Part shown: one piece after another, positions 33,925 through 46,073 of the stretch
Layout: every line of letters starts with the position of its first letter
Position numbering within the stretch: position 1 is the first letter of the stretch
From: Zantedeschia hybrid cultivar
Taxonomy: Eukaryota > Streptophyta > Magnoliopsida > Alismatales > Araceae
Direction of reading: 5' to 3'
Assembly (NCBI GenBank): GCA_030544215.1
Contig: JARZZO010000006.1
Location: 50,940,501-51,004,500 of the forward strand
Length of the DNA: 64,000 nucleotides
Notes under the pieces: model-generated
The model's database searches: none
The model's input: only the letters and a program-made list of their open reading frames with translations
What the model was told of the DNA's origin: nothing
Made by a program: the position numbers and the translations under genes

Positions 33925-35475
33925 TGTTGGGTTTTCTCGGTTTCTCCGGATCGCTCACGCAGCGGAAAATAAAATTTTACAGCGATCCGTTTCCCGTTTC
34001 GAAGAACTAAAATACGATAATCGGATTATCGAAGTTCTCACCGTGTGCGGATTCGGATCCGCAGCCGTTCGGTTCTGTCGGTGAGACACCGCAAGCCGCG
34101 CAAGTGCCTGGCCTCTAGCGAAGTCCACGCGATCCTCCCTGCGACGGATATCCTCGAGTTCGTCGTTCTTCGCAGCCCGTGAAGCCTCCGCTGGTCGCCG
34201 CAATGATCGCCGTAGTACGCGGACGATTTCCCGTCGAACGGGATTCGGAGAAGCGGCGGAGCAGATCTGGATCTGCCTAGACTCCAGAGGAAGACAGAAA
34301 CTGAGGAGGGGCGGCTAGGGTTAGCAGCAGCTTGGCCTGCTCAGCCCGTTCGCTATGTTTTATACTAACCGCGCGGTTTTTCATAAAAAACCCCGGTTTG
34401 TATAAAACCCACTTATTTATCCATCGCCTTGAGAATCATTTGCATGTGACCCTCTAGGCCGAAGTACCAGTCCAGTTAATGGCCCAGTAAGCCCAGTGAC
34501 TCCTCACTGGCTTTATTAATTAATTAATAACCCTTTATTAATCAATTAATCAATCGAATTGATGTCGCACATCGAATTCGACCGGGCCTCCGATCACGTT
34601 GGGTGCCAAGCAACACCGCGTGAACCCGGAAGGTATTTGGGGTTAAGTAACCTACTCTTGGAACCTTTCCGTCGATAGTTACCGCGTGGATATAATCCTT
34701 CATTCGTACAATGCTCTCGAGTCAACTCAGGGTACGGCGAGCTGTCAAACCCTAACCGGTCGACTCACTTGGATTGGATGCCGCTGATGAATATCGGAAA
34801 ACTCCTTTCCCGATATTATCGTCCGCCCTGGCCAGGGACTTCCGCGCATCCTTCCTAGAGCATTCTCTCTCTAAGTACCGAGAGCGAATGATTCCTTATT
34901 GACACACAATTCCCTTCGACGGTATTCCGCTGCACCCAATCCTTGGCGTATTAGAATCCCATGGCTAGAGATTCGTAGACCAAGGTCAAAGTACAGAAGT
35001 CCACCGCCAAAGTGTCCTTGATGTCTCAGGTCCGAGGACCATCCACGCAACTGCGACAATAGAATCAAGCTAGTTGACAGTGAGGTACAATACCATCCAG
35101 CGATTCAGTCGGATCAGTTCAGTGAACTCATTCTCCAATGAGCACCTACAAATTCGCCTTAGTGTCTCCACACAAATGACTTATGAGACCAGTCATCCTC
35201 ATCATATGAGCAGGAGCAATCTGTACTAGTCTAACCGGATATCTGATGTCCTTCTCGGATATCCTCCGACTAGGAACGATTAAGAATATGTGTGTTTAAG
35301 TGATCAGTCTCATTAGTATGATCTCATCATAATCTGATCACCATAGCACATATTCACGGACTTCATTATGAAACGATAATTAACACGATTTACACATAAT
35401 GAATATTATGCCATTTTATTAATAATGAACGAGATTTACATTGTTAGATTGGCTTGTAGGCCACCTAAACTAACA
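33925..35475 (-). repeat. copia1 5' LTR
   Basis: 1551 bp, near-identical to 26127-27677. Minus-strand TATA motif at 34358-34365. Confidence 0.95.
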
Positions 35476-35480
35476 GTGAC
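35476..35480. repeat. target site duplication GTGAC (right) of copia1
   Basis: Matches 26122-26126. Confidence 0.95.
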
Positions 35481-36938
35481 ACCTTCAGGTGATAACAGAA
35501 CGATACCGATCCCCTTTCCATGAGAATTCAGAGCTCCGTCAAAATGCAGAGTCCACATATCATCTCTGATTTGATTTACGGACATCAGTTCCTCATCCGG
35601 AAACTCTGATCCCACTGGATCAAATCGAGGAAGGGGATGATGGGCGAGATGTTCCGCTATGGCATAGCCCTTGATCGCTTTCTTCTGAATATAAGTGATA
35701 TCGAATTGAGATAGAAAGCTTTGCCATCGTGCTAACCTATCAGTAAGAATAGATTTCTCCAGAAGGAATTTGATCGGATTCATCCTAGCGATGAGATGGA
35801 CTTCATGGGCCAGAAAATAATGCTTCAATTTCTGAACAACCCAGACCAATGCTGCACATGTTTTCTCCATCGCTGTGTCTCTTTGTTCAGCGGGGTTGAG
35901 AAGTTTAGAGAGATAGTAGGTTGCCCTCTCCTTTCCTTCTTCATCCTCTTGTGCTAGGACAGCCCCCACTGCATCATCCAGGACAGAAATATAAAATATC
36001 AATGGTTTGCCTGGAGATGGTGGTCTCAAAACAGGAGGACTTGCTAAATAGTTCTTTAATCCATCGAATGCCTCCTGACACTTATCGTCCCAATCGAATT
36101 TGACTCCTGGCTTGGTAAGCTCGTAAAACGGCTTACACCTTTGTGAGTGCTGGGAGACAAAACGGCGAATAAATTGCAACCTCCCGATTAATCCTCTCAA
36201 CTCCTTCAAGTTTTTGGGAGGTGGCATTTCTCTGATAGACTTCGCCTTGTTGGGATCGATCTCAATTCTCCGTTTGCTGACGATGAATCCAAGTAATTTC
36301 CCTGAAGATACCCCGAATACACATTTCTTGGGGTTCATCTTTAACTGATACTCTCTCGATCTCTCTAATACCCTTGCCAAAACTTTGGCATGCTCAGCCT
36401 TTGTCTTAGATTTAACCAATAAATCATCCACATACACTTCCAGATCTATATGCATCATGTCATGAAATATTGCCATCATAGCCCTCTGATAAGTGGCTCC
36501 AGCATTCTTCAATCCAAATGACATGACGACATAACAGTATGTTCCCCAAGGTGTAGTGAATGACGTCTTCTCTTGATCTTCTTCTGCCAGCTTAATCTGA
36601 TTGTATCCTGAAAATCCATCCATAAATGATAAAGTCTCATAGCCAGCAGTATTATCAATGAGTACGTCAATATGAGGCAATGGAAAATCATCTTTAGGAC
36701 ACGCCCGGTTCAGATCGCGGAAGTCAATGCAAATTCTGACCTTCCCATCCTTCTTCATAACCGGGACTATGTTAGCCACCCATTGTGGATAAAGGACAAC
36801 TCTAATAAATTTGGCTTTATTTAATTTGTCGACCTCTTCCTTCATCTTTAGAGCCATTTGTGGGTGGAATCGCCTTAATTTCTGCTTGACCGGGCTAGCT
36901 CCATCCTTTAATGTCAACCTGTGTTCAACCAATGACTA
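35481..36938 (-). pseudogene. Tat1 reverse transcriptase, RNase H and start of second RNase H
   Basis: Open from 36932 to the copia1 insertion. RT motifs: WVANIVPVMKKDGKVRICID, then FRDLNRACPKDDFPLP, SFMDGFSGYNQI, FGLKNAGATYQ and YVDDLLVK (near 36425-36445). RNase H follows (FYISVLDDAVGAVLAQ, YYLSKLLNPAEQ), and then the first part of a second RNase H (WTLHFDGALNSHGKGIGIVL). RT-RH-aRH order is diagnostic of the Tat clade. TAG at 36936-36938 separates this from the upstream linker in the same frame. Continues at 26126. Confidence 0.92.
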
Positions 36939-37574
36939 GTCTAACCCTGGCATATCTTCATAACTCCAGGCGAAAGTGTCCTTATAGTCCTTAAGTACTT
37001 GTACCATTGCCTTCTCGTCCTCTGCAGAAAGATTTTTGCTGACGAGGACAACCTTAGGTTCGTCTTCAGTCCCCAAATTGATTTCTTTGGTGGGCTCTTC
37101 TACGGTAGCTGAGGGTTCATCGAATCTCTTCACTCCAGTGGCATAAGCCTCAGCCGCGTCCTCGTCATCTTCCTCATCTTCAATAATGGGGTCCTTTTCA
37201 TGTACTAACTCATACACTCCATACCCATCATTGACTGACTCATCGTTCATACAATCTTCTGGCATCTGAATTGGATTTTCTAAAAACTGAGGGATTAAAG
37301 AGTAAGAAAAGCATCTATCAGCTAAGTCCTGGAGGTATCTATCTGGAATTTGCCTACCCTTAGACTTCCTAGACTTCCTAACTTGACTAACCTGCCTATA
37401 AGTAGACTGCCTAACTTCACTAAACTCCCTATTATAACCTAATGAAGATGAAGCAGGATAGAAATCCTGGGATACAAGTGGAAATACAGGAGAATCCTCC
37501 CGAGGGGAGGGGCAGAGTAGATCTAGGAGAGAATCTTGACCGAAAGACCCGCGCAATGGGGTGTGATCGGACAA
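36939..37574 (-). pseudogene. Tat1 protease-RT linker
   Basis: Same frame as the RT. Acidic text (IIEDEEDDEDAAEAYATG) and AMVQVLKDYKDTFAWSYEDM, the conserved lead-in to Tat RT. The frame is lost upstream between about 37575 and 37900, where pieces in other frames overlap (at least one frameshift). Confidence 0.8.
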
Positions 37575-37875
37575 GTAAGAGGTTTCCTCAATGAGGATCT
37601 AGGAAGAATTTGTTGCCAAATTGGAGTTTTTTTTTGGACAATGGAGGAGTTAAGCATAAAACATGAATGAATACAAATAGAAGAAGAATTAGATGGAGGA
37701 AGTGGCACTAGGGCCAAGGGGTTAGGGGGATCATACAACAGTATGTCCCAGATCAAATCATACATCCTCTCTAGATCGAGAGGAGGTGGTGGAATGAGGT
37801 CCCGAGGGGACAGAGTAATCATAACGGGCGGAGCCCGTGGAATATCTTCAATAATGACCCGCGACCAAGTCGGGG

Positions 37876-38757
37876 TCAAGAGCAATGTACGGAATAAAGT
37901 ATGGAGCATGAAAACACGAGAAGGATATGTCCCCCTCCAGAGCAGATCTGTGGTGTAACCGGCTTCATAGGGGTCATCTGGCTCCCTCCATCGGTCTCTT
38001 CTGTCAGCAATATCCGTTTGTCAAAGATAGCACCGGGACTTTCGATCAGCTCATCAATCTGCGGCGGCCACTTGAGTTCTGCAGGATCTAGAAATAGTAT
38101 GTTCAGTGCAATGTAAAGGTCTCTCAGATCGAACCACCTGTACCATTCACATTCAGGATCATGGAATTTTCTCCTCTTCATAGGCCGCAGAGCCTCCAAG
38201 GACTGATACGTGAGTAGTTCTGAGCAATGCCTAGCCAAGTCTCTCCCATATATATCATGGAAGTCAAAACACGAAGTAATGACCAACGTGTTGTCGTGGC
38301 TAATTATGGGCCCTTTTACAAAATGTGTGTACAAGGTCCATGTTAGGGGATCCCGGCCTTCCTTGGGCGGTGTAGACATTGTCTCCCAGACTTTCTGACC
38401 TTCTTCATTCTCTGCCTGTTGAATGATGTTTTGTTTCAGTTTTCTTGGCCTATAGCCCAGGCCGCTTCCAGGTGCTCCTCGGTGATCTTTGACAGGAGTG
38501 GTCCCGCCTTGTAATTGTGTGCCCAGACCTCTTCCAGGTTGATAGCCATTTTTCATCATAATTCTCCATCCTGGGGTACTCATGCACTTCCCCCTTTTTA
38601 TGGCATTTAACGGGTAAGGAGAAATAGTGGCGGCTTTCAGAGGATCAACCACTGGATGGTAAACCTGTAATACCGACAGAAAAGGTTGTCGGCCAGGTAA
38701 AGAAGCAGGTTTAATATTCAAAGTGTGAGCAGCATCAAGGATTGGCATGCTCGTCAC
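37876..38757 (-). pseudogene. Tat1 G-patch region
   Basis: In frame with protease after a single TGA (38767-38769). Contains MMKNGYQPGRGLGTQLQG and APGSGLGYRPRK, a G-patch-like glycine pattern found between protease and RT in many Tat elements and thought to bind RNA. Then FDFHDIYGRDLARHC and WYRWFDLRDLYIALNIL. The frame ends in a spurious tail at 37876 after a frameshift. Confidence 0.8.
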
Positions 38758-38769
38758 CTTAATAATTCA

Positions 38770-39453
38770 TCCTTTGAAGGGGAATTTGAGGCATTGGTGA
38801 TTCGTGGAGTATATCGCCTCAAGAGTTTTTATGTAAGGACGACCCAAAATGGCATTTATAGAAGGGTCGATTTTTAGAATGTGAAATTCGACCTCTGCAT
38901 GACTTACAGGGCCTAGCTCCACTTTCAAATAAACCATTCCCAGAGGGGAACGGGTAGAGTTGTCATATGCTGTCACAGAGATGGGGCTAGGCAGCCATTT
39001 TTCTTTGGGCACACCGCACAGTTCCAGGGTCTTCGGAGGTAAAATATTAATCGAAGCCCCTGTGTCAACCATGCATGCATCCACGGCCTTCTTGCAAATG
39101 TTGACCGTGATGCTCAGAGCCATGCTTCGGGCTGCCGGCGGTGCTAGTTCCGATGTGTGAAATGTAATGGAGGGCTGATCCCCCTGAGGAACTAAAAGTG
39201 CTATAATCTTTTCCGCCGGCACGTCCTCGTTGACCATCACCTTCTGCAAATATTCCATCAGAGCTTCTTGGTGACTTCTCGATCTTTTGATCAGTTCAAA
39301 CACGGAAATTCGTGCCGGTGTTCGGTCCAGATGTTTCAACAAATCATACTGAGTGCCTGGTGCACTCTCTTCATTGTGTGTTTCCTCTGTCGGCTGTGAC
39401 GGGCCGTGTCTAACTGTTGACTGAGGAAAGACTTTGTTGAAAATTCTTCCACT
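38770..39453 (-). pseudogene. Tat1 aspartic protease
   Basis: Open from after TGA 39454-39456 to TGA 38767-38769, same frame as gag. Protease text MALSITVNICKKAVDACMVD, with the catalytic motif VDTGASINILPP and the flap/end motif NAILGRPYIKTL. The catalytic Asp-Thr-Gly is intact. It would cut the Gag-Pol polyprotein, but only by readthrough of several stops. Confidence 0.9.
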
Positions 39454-39489
39454 TCAGAGTGCATGTTCCTCAACTGTGGAAGATTCGGG

Positions 39490-41895
39490 TTACACTTTGA
39501 GTACCGCAGAGTTGGGTGGTGCGGACGGCGTGGAGGATTGGTATGTAGGTGATGACGTGGGGTTAGGTGGTGGTGGCGTGGTGCGGCGTAAAGGCCTGGA
39601 TGGTTGGATGGTAGATGGGTACATGATTGGTGTGGATGAAGTGGGAAATGGTACGCGTAGTAGCGGTCTGGAAGGTTGGATGGTGTCTGGGTAAGTGTTA
39701 GTGGTAGCGGGTGAAGTAGGAAATGGTACGCGTAGTAGTGGTCTGGATGGTAGGAGGGGTGCGTAATTGGTTTGCGGTAGGTTATATGGTGGAGGCGCAG
39801 GAGTGTGGGGCGTAATGGGCTTGAGGAAAGCGGGTGGTGGTAATGGGTTAGTGGGTGTGGGCGAGTGATACGCGGGTGTCGGTAGAGGGATGATGGTAAT
39901 GGGCTGTGGTCTAGGTATGTGGATGGTGCGGCGTGGTAGTTGTTCTGCGGTACTCGGAACATGATCCGTCGAATAAATAGAGGAAGAGTCCTCTATTCTC
40001 CACTGTTGCCTACGGTCAGCCTCAGACTGGCTGCTTGTCAAGATAGGGGCAACCTGGTTTTGGTTTTGGTGCTCCGGGAGCGGGTTCTGCACTATGCCCA
40101 TGTTTGGTGGTGGTGCTGCTTGTGCTGGTGGTCTTGCTTGCTGCTGCTGTGGTCTTCTTGCCTTCAGGGCTGATATGTACTTTTTCATTTCTTCCCAGTC
40201 TATGCCGCCCTGCTCGTTGAGATCATGAATATAATCTCTAAATTGGAAGCAGGTGTCAATAGTATGCCCAGGTTGCCTATGGAAGTAGCAATACCTAGAC
40301 GTGTCGGCATTCTGAGGCCAAACTGCCTTTTCTCTTGGCAGGACTAAGGCATTAGTTGCCATTAGAGGACTGAAAATGTCTGCCAAAGATTTTGGGAGGA
40401 CTGGGTATTCTGCCCTCTTTGGGCCTGGAGGTCTTTTCTGCTGGTTGTAGTTAGCAGGAGGAGGGACGTTATGATATGCCGGCGGTGCGCGCGGCTGATA
40501 CTGCTGTTGCTGCTAGTACTGCTGTTGTTGTGGCTGCTGGTATTGCAATTATCGTTGTGGCGGCTGCTGTGGTTGTTGCTGTTGCTGTTGCTGGTTCGGC
40601 TGCTGGGACCGCTGATATTGGGGCTGCTGATACTGAGGGTTCGGCTGCTGCCTATACCCCTGCTGGTTCGGCTGCGGTGGCCTCTGGTACTGCTGCTGAC
40701 TCCTCACGAACTGGGGCGAATTGTTGTTCATGCTGCTGACTTGCTCATGAGAGAGTGTGCCCTCAGTAGTTGGACCTGTGCTGGGAGCATTTAGCACTGC
40801 AGGCTTCCGAGGTGGAGGCCTGCTAGGTCTGTGAGGATCAAAGACGCTAGAAAATGTAGCGTCCTTGAAGGCATTCTGACAGTACCGTGCTCTTTCATAG
40901 AGCTCTGCCATGTTGGTCAGATTGTTCAGGGAGAGGACTAGTTTGAACTGGGGCGTGGCGTTGAAAATCAGCATCTTCACTTGCTCCGACTCGGACAAGT
41001 GATCTTTCACTTTCTCGGCCAAACCTCGCCATCTGTCGGCAAAACTGACAAACTCTTCATCAGGTTTCATCTTTTCTGCTATGAGGTCAGTGATGGACAG
41101 GGAGGGTGCGACTCTGTCTTGGTATCGTTGAATGAATTTTCGAGAAATGATATCATAGTCCTCTACTTCGAAGGCTTCCAAGGAAAAGAACCATTCAAAG
41201 GCTGGTCCCTCTAAAGATCTCCTGAACAAAAAGGCCAACGACCTCTTGTCGTTTTGCCAGAAGGATGATTCGTACATAAACTCCTTCAAGTGGGTGAAGG
41301 GGTTACCAGTACCGTTGTACTTCCGGTACACTGGCATCTCGGAGGGTGGCAGGTGGAACACTGGCAGGCTCGGTAAACTGATCTCTGGTGCAGCTTTGAC
41401 CCCCATCATCTTCTGGAGGTTGTTGAATTGTTCATCCATGCGCTCCATCTTCGCCAGCAACGCTTGCGTTGTCAGATCTGCCTGGGGAGGAGGAGGAGGT
41501 GGAGGTGCTTGATAGGCCTGTTGCCTAGAGTACGTCGGACAAGGAGGACAGTAAAGAGGAGGTCCGGCAGAGTTTCCGCCATGCCCGAAGGCATTTTGAT
41601 AAGCAGGCGTTAGTGGTCTAGCCGGTTGCCTAGAAGATGAAAGTTGCGGCCCAGCTGGCCGAGAAGTGATATGGAGGCCTTCCATGGCCTGATGAATGTA
41701 AGGAGGATGAATAGGAGGTTGCTGAGGGATGGCAGGGGGAGCCACAGGGTTCGGCTCAGCAGGTTGCGTGGGTGCCTTCCCCTTTAGAATGGACTGGATC
41801 GCCTCAAACTGCTGAGGGTCCAGACGGGAGGCAAGAACTCCCAAAGCATTGACGAGATCCGAAGGATCAGAGGACGAGGGATCATTTTGATTCAT
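39490..41895 (-). pseudogene. gag: Tat1 gag with internal stops
   Basis: About 800 codons from ATG 41895. The N-terminal half is Pro/Gln-rich, followed by a Gag core (KYNGTGNPFTHLKEFMYESS, EGPAFEWFFSLEAFEVEDYD, FISFADRWRGLAEK-type text). Then come a long Gln-rich stretch, a Tat-type zinc motif YCYFHRQPGHTIDTC, and a Pro-rich tail. Stops: TAA 40549-40551, TAG 40513-40515 (both within the Gln-rich run, where CAA/CAG is expected), TAA 39490-39492, TGA 39454-39456. All fit C-to-T. No frameshift between gag and protease. Confidence 0.88.
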
Positions 41896-43140
41896 GTCTC
41901 CCTCGAGAATGGGATTGGGAATCGCATACTCATGCGGGGGAGGATCAGGATATTGCTCATGGGGGTGAAAAAGAGGGGTCCGGATGTTCCCATCATGTCG
42001 AAACGGAACGGGGACAGAATTACGGGAGGCATCAGCATCTCTCCCGCTCTCATAATTGTAATCGGGGCATTAGCATCTCCCTCGTAGTTAATCATGGCGT
42101 CTGGAGCCACACTCAAGTCCCTGTTCGATCGGAGCAGCATGATGTTAGATTTTTTTTTCAAGGATTGGCAAACAAGTTGTATGGAGATTTAAACAAACAA
42201 GTGGATGTTTAGCGTGATTTTAAGATTCCTTGTTGAGTTATTTGGATTTAATTAAACCACAAATTCGCTCAAGGGACGGGATCCTAGTTTCAGTTCAATA
42301 TCCACCGTTATGCTCTATGGCTTTCTCTCATAACGTTTATGGAATCTAACCGGGACTTCAACTGGTACAACCAGCCCGATGATCAAGGAGGAGTACTTTG
42401 ATTTTGGGGACTTACGGAGGTCTCAACGCCAACTTCTCTAGTCTGATCAAGGGACCAGCCCAATCAGAGAAAGTTGATGACGTCAAGTGGAGTGTTCCTA
42501 AGAAAAGGAGGGTATTAGCCTCAATGCGTATGACCTGTAGCCTGGGTGGCCTCTAATGCTTAATACATAATGGGTAATTAGCACACAGATCACAAAAATC
42601 TGAGAACTGAGGAAGAAATAAGAAACTGCCTGAATCGCGTCGATAGTGGTCGACGCCTTTCAAATAGAGCCTTAATTTTTCGCAGAAGCTCAGATTGCAG
42701 ACAGCAGAGAAATGAGACTGAAAGGCGTCTGGGTTAAGCGACGCAGTTTGAAATGCGTCGCTGTTACTGGAAGCTTTTCAAGTCGCAGAAGCAGTTTCCA
42801 GGAGGAATTTCTGGGTTGATTCCTCCTTAAACAGGATAAAAACAGTAAATAATCAGTTCATGCAAGATTTTTTTTAGTTTCAGGTTTTAATAGGATGATT
42901 TTGCCAACTAAACAACTAAGATATCACTCAATCACACAACATTTCATCACAAAAACAACTTTTAACTAATCAACGGGGAGGGCAAGATCTTGCCACTGGG
43001 GTGTGCACGTGGTGCACGTAGGAAATTAACTAAACTAAAAACACTCACCAATTGGTGAGGACGTGTCGAGAGACACAAGTGGTGCACCGTGGGTGCCCGA
43101 TTGATGCTAGCAAGAACAAAAGAATTAAAAGATGGCGAGA
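41896..43140 (-). other. Tat1 leader
   Basis: 1.2 kb between the primer site and gag. It holds a short minus ORF ending four bases before the gag start region (42161-41892) that matches no domain I know. Three palindromic GCGTC/GACGC units lie at about 42630-42785. Otherwise non-coding. Confidence 0.65.
42630..42785. repeat. palindromic units in Tat1 leader
   Basis: Arms TGAATCGCGTC / GACGCCTTTCAA (42632-42664), CTGAAAGGCGTC / GACGCAGTTTGAA and AATGCGTC / GGAAGCTTTTCAAG (42718-42781). The same unit as in the TR-GAG LTRs, here in an internal region of a different clade. Confidence 0.75.
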
Positions 43141-43162
43141 CCAAGTCCCACCGTGATCGCCA
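43141..43162 (-). other. primer binding site of Tat1 (not initiator tRNA-Met)
   Basis: Minus-strand TGGCGATCACGGTGGGACTT, seven bases inside the LTR end. TGG pairs with the CCA tail of a tRNA. The donor is not identified; a tRNA ending GTGATCGCCA is implied. Confidence 0.65.
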
Positions 43163-43169
43163 AAAAAGC

Positions 43170-44476
43170 TGTGAGTGCTTAAAATGATTGTGTGATTATC
43201 ATGAAAAATCTATGTTGTTTAAGTGCAAAATAAACCTATTAAAAAGAAACTAAGTGAAGTGATTGCCAGAAACTTTTGACTTAAAAGTTCCAAAAGAAAG
43301 TTTTTGATCGCCTACCTGTTTGATCGTGGGAGATGTCGAGCTCTTGATTCCCCTCCTTCAGCTGGCTAAAGAAAGAGAGCCCTTTCTTGCCTTTTGTTCT
43401 TGCTATGATTGCTGTTGAGGATCGTCCAGAGTTCTTGTGATTTTGTGCTATTGATTTCCTTCCTTGATTCTCCTTTGCGAGAAAATGGAAAGAGAAATGA
43501 AGAAACAATGATGAGAACTTAAGTAAAAGCAGTATTCATTCTAATCATAGTTTTAAACATACAACTAAACAAAGAACTTACTTGTTGGGATGGCTTTTGA
43601 AACCCCTTAATCAAATAGGTTTTGAAAAGAATGCTAGTGTTGTGTGTTGCATCAAGTGATGATGAAGAATGCAAGATTAATGAAGATGTAAAATGAAGAA
43701 ACGAATTGAAAAACTTATGCCGAACGGTGAAGCCTTGAATTGGATGAAGAATGAACGCCGACTTCTGGAAACAACAGCGCTTCGGCGTTTGGACGTCGTT
43801 GCTTCAATTACTAACTCTTCGATCACTAACGCTCAACATTAACTGATCACTCTTTTTTTTTATCACCCCCTTTAAAAGGAGGGTATTTATAGGCTTCTTC
43901 TACGTCCGTGGATTTACATGGAAAAACTTGGGATTTATCCATCTTAACCAACAGATAAATACATATTAATTTATCTTTATCTGTAATTATCTAAAACGCG
44001 TCAGCCACTGAAGACGCCTTTCAGATTAATTAAGATAAGGATAAACATCCGGAAAAACTTATCTTTATCTGTATTAGCTAAAACGCGTCTACATGTATAG
44101 ACGTCTTTTACACTAATTAAGATAAGGATAAACATCCGGAAGAGAAGTAGAAATAGCCTAGGAAACCTAAAACGCGTCATTCTTGACAGACGCCTTTTAA
44201 CTAATTAATCAACTGATTAAAATTCAAATTTAAACGTTAAAATAAGAATAATCTCTAAATGGCGTCCACTCAGGTAGACGTCTTTTAGATTTGTTCATAT
44301 TTTAACTGAAATTTGAGTTAAAATCAATTTATTTGATTAACTTAAACATGTCTGTCTGACCCGACACTCAAAAAGATCAATAAAAATTAATCAATGATTA
44401 AATATTAGACCATTATGAGGCATTATTATATGATATGAAATTTACTCGAAATGACGTCAAAATTAGCGTGTCTACA
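43170..44476 (-). repeat. Tat1 5' LTR
   Basis: 1307 bp, near-identical to 10459-11764. Four palindromic units at about 43992-44026, 44080-44114, 44168-44203 and 44255-44290. TATA box at 43884-43891. Confidence 0.95.
43884..43891 (-). promoter_or_regulatory. TATA box of Tat1 5' LTR
   Basis: Minus-strand TATAAATA in CCTATAAATACCC, about 590 bp from the LTR start, giving a U3 of normal size. The four palindromic units lie upstream of it, in U3. Confidence 0.62.
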
Positions 44477-44481
44477 CTAAG
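44477..44481. repeat. target site duplication CTAAG (right) of Tat1
   Basis: Follows TCTACA at the Tat1 LTR end; the TR-GAG A LTR continues with GTTCTGTCAG. Confidence 0.93.
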
Positions 44482-45918
44482 GTTCTGTCAGTTCGGGGTT
44501 TCTGGCGTTAAATGACGTCGTGCCTGGACGACGCCATTTAGAATGGCGACGAGCCAGCACGACGCCATTTAGGCAGAAATCGCCCGATTAAGGTTTCTGC
44601 AAGTTTCGGATTCTGGTGTGAATGGCGTCTGAGGACACCGACGCCTTTTATAAGGCGGCTTCCCAGGACGACGCGTTTTAAGAGAATCAACCGTGGCCTG
44701 TCCCGGTTTTCGGTCGTTAATAGACGACGAGGAATGGCGATGCGTTTTAAAAGGCGACTTGTGTGAGCGACGCGTTTTCCGCCAGATTCTGAGGGCGAGT
44801 TTCTGTGAACCAGTTTAGAAGACTTGAATGGCGTCAGCCTTGGTCGACGCGATTCAAGATAGAAACACACTAATTCATGCTATTAAAATGTGCTTATACT
44901 GTTAGACATGTAATTAGTTGGTTAAAGGCATGCTTTAAATTATACTCGATGATGATGGATTCTTTGTGACCGGATAGCACTGCGTTGTGTGTCGTGCGAC
45001 CGCAGACTTCTCACGTGACCGGATCGCACTGTGCTGGGTTTTGTGTTACTGTGGACCTAGAGTGACAGTTGTAGCGCTTTATCACCCTGTGCTGGTGTGG
45101 GTGGAGCACAGCTCCGGTGGGGGCGTGGGCGGGGTGACGCCTAGTGAGAGAGGGTCACCTGGTGAACCCCGGGGTTAGCTAGTACCCGTGTGGGTGTGGT
45201 ACCTTTGGAGTGTCACTTGTGCTGGGGGAAGGAGTAACCACCTGAGCCAGTTGGGCCGGAGTAGCCAGCGTGCTATCCGAGGGGTTACTGTTTGGTCTTA
45301 GCGGGTCGGTGTTTCCCACTTTCAGAGGCGTGGTTGGCGTGTTTTTCCGAGACGCGAGTTGTAGGCTCCTTGATAAAATGATTCTAGAGGTATGCATGTT
45401 ACATTTCGAATGCATGTGGTTCATATCGAGATTTAGGAGTAGTGTGTTACAGCTTTACTTGCCTTAATCACCTGTATCTTTGTTATTGCACTTGTGGGTG
45501 TGTGAGTGGGAGGTAAGGGATCGGATGATCCCTACTGAGTCCAATTCTGTTGTGGCTCACTCCCTGCGGTTTCAGGTGTGGACCTCGTGGCGAGTGGCGG
45601 CAAGTGGTGTTCTCCTTGGTGTGCGGACCAGCAGCTATCTCAGTTTCGGGGTATGCCCCGATGTTGTTGTACCTTGTTTCTGCCTGTACTTATTTAATTT
45701 CTTGGGCTATGTAATTATTGTTGGACTATGTACGAACATTATTAATTTACTTCCTACGCACTATACTTCCTTGTAGTCCGTGTGAATGTTATATTTAATC
45801 CTGTTTAACGCTTACTCCTCCAGATGTGTGTATAAGATCCGGGTGTGAGACCGTTGGATAATGATTCGGCACCCATTTAGTGATCGGGTCTCCGATCATA
45901 GGGTGGCGGGTCGTTACA
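44482..45918 (+). repeat. TR-GAG A 5' LTR, second part
   Basis: Continues 9431-10458 after the Tat1 insertion. Palindromic units at about 44508-44570, 44620-44680, 44712-44778 and 44825-44857. Ends GGGTGGCGGGTCGTTACA at 45918. Confidence 0.88.
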
Positions 45919-45920
45919 AA

Positions 45921-45932
45921 TGGTATCAGAGC
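45921..45932 (+). other. primer binding site of TR-GAG A
   Basis: TGGTATCAGAGC two bases after the LTR end at 45918; initiator tRNA-Met type. Confidence 0.9.
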
Positions 45933-46073
45933 TCAGTCTGGTCGAGTATGCGGTAAACTGGGTTAAATATCATTGTCCAACAATAAGTACGAGTCTGTAC
46001 AAGCGATGGCTGCTGGTGTAGATTGATAGGTTTTGACGTGTTTGCGTTGACTTTTTGCATTCGTGGGGTAGTG

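Larger units (their letters stand above)
26127..35475 (-). mobile_element. copia1: complete Ty1/copia retrotransposon
   Basis: 9349 bp: two LTRs of 1551 bp each (26127-27677 and 33925-35475, TGTTGGG to CTAACA), an initiator tRNA-Met primer site, polypurine tract, one gag-pol frame and TSD GTGAC. The LTRs are nearly identical, so it is young. It inserted into the second RNase H of Tat1. The lineage looks Tork/TAR-like by protein motifs; this was not tested. The long 2.8 kb leader (31112-33906) carries three distinct repeat structures. Confidence 0.95.
10459..44476 (-). mobile_element. Tat1: Ty3 Tat-lineage retrotransposon with nested insertions
   Basis: LTRs at 10459-11764 and 43170-44476 (1306 and 1307 bp) are flanked by the same 5 bp, CTAAG (10454-10458 and 44477-44481), and the interrupted LTR is continuous across them. 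Internal order on the minus strand is primer site, leader, Gag, protease, a G-patch region, RT, RNase H, a second RNase H, integrase and a long 3' non-coding region: Tat/Ogre-like. The original length without insertions is about 14 kb. Inside it lie copia1, a solo LTR and the duplicated 12878-20832 block. All coding parts carry stops. Confidence 0.92.

Noticed and set aside
39434..39694. Plus-strand Gly-rich ORFs opposite Tat1 gag (39434-39694, 40471-40794)
   Set aside because: Mirror images of the Pro- and Gln-rich tracts of Tat1 Gag.
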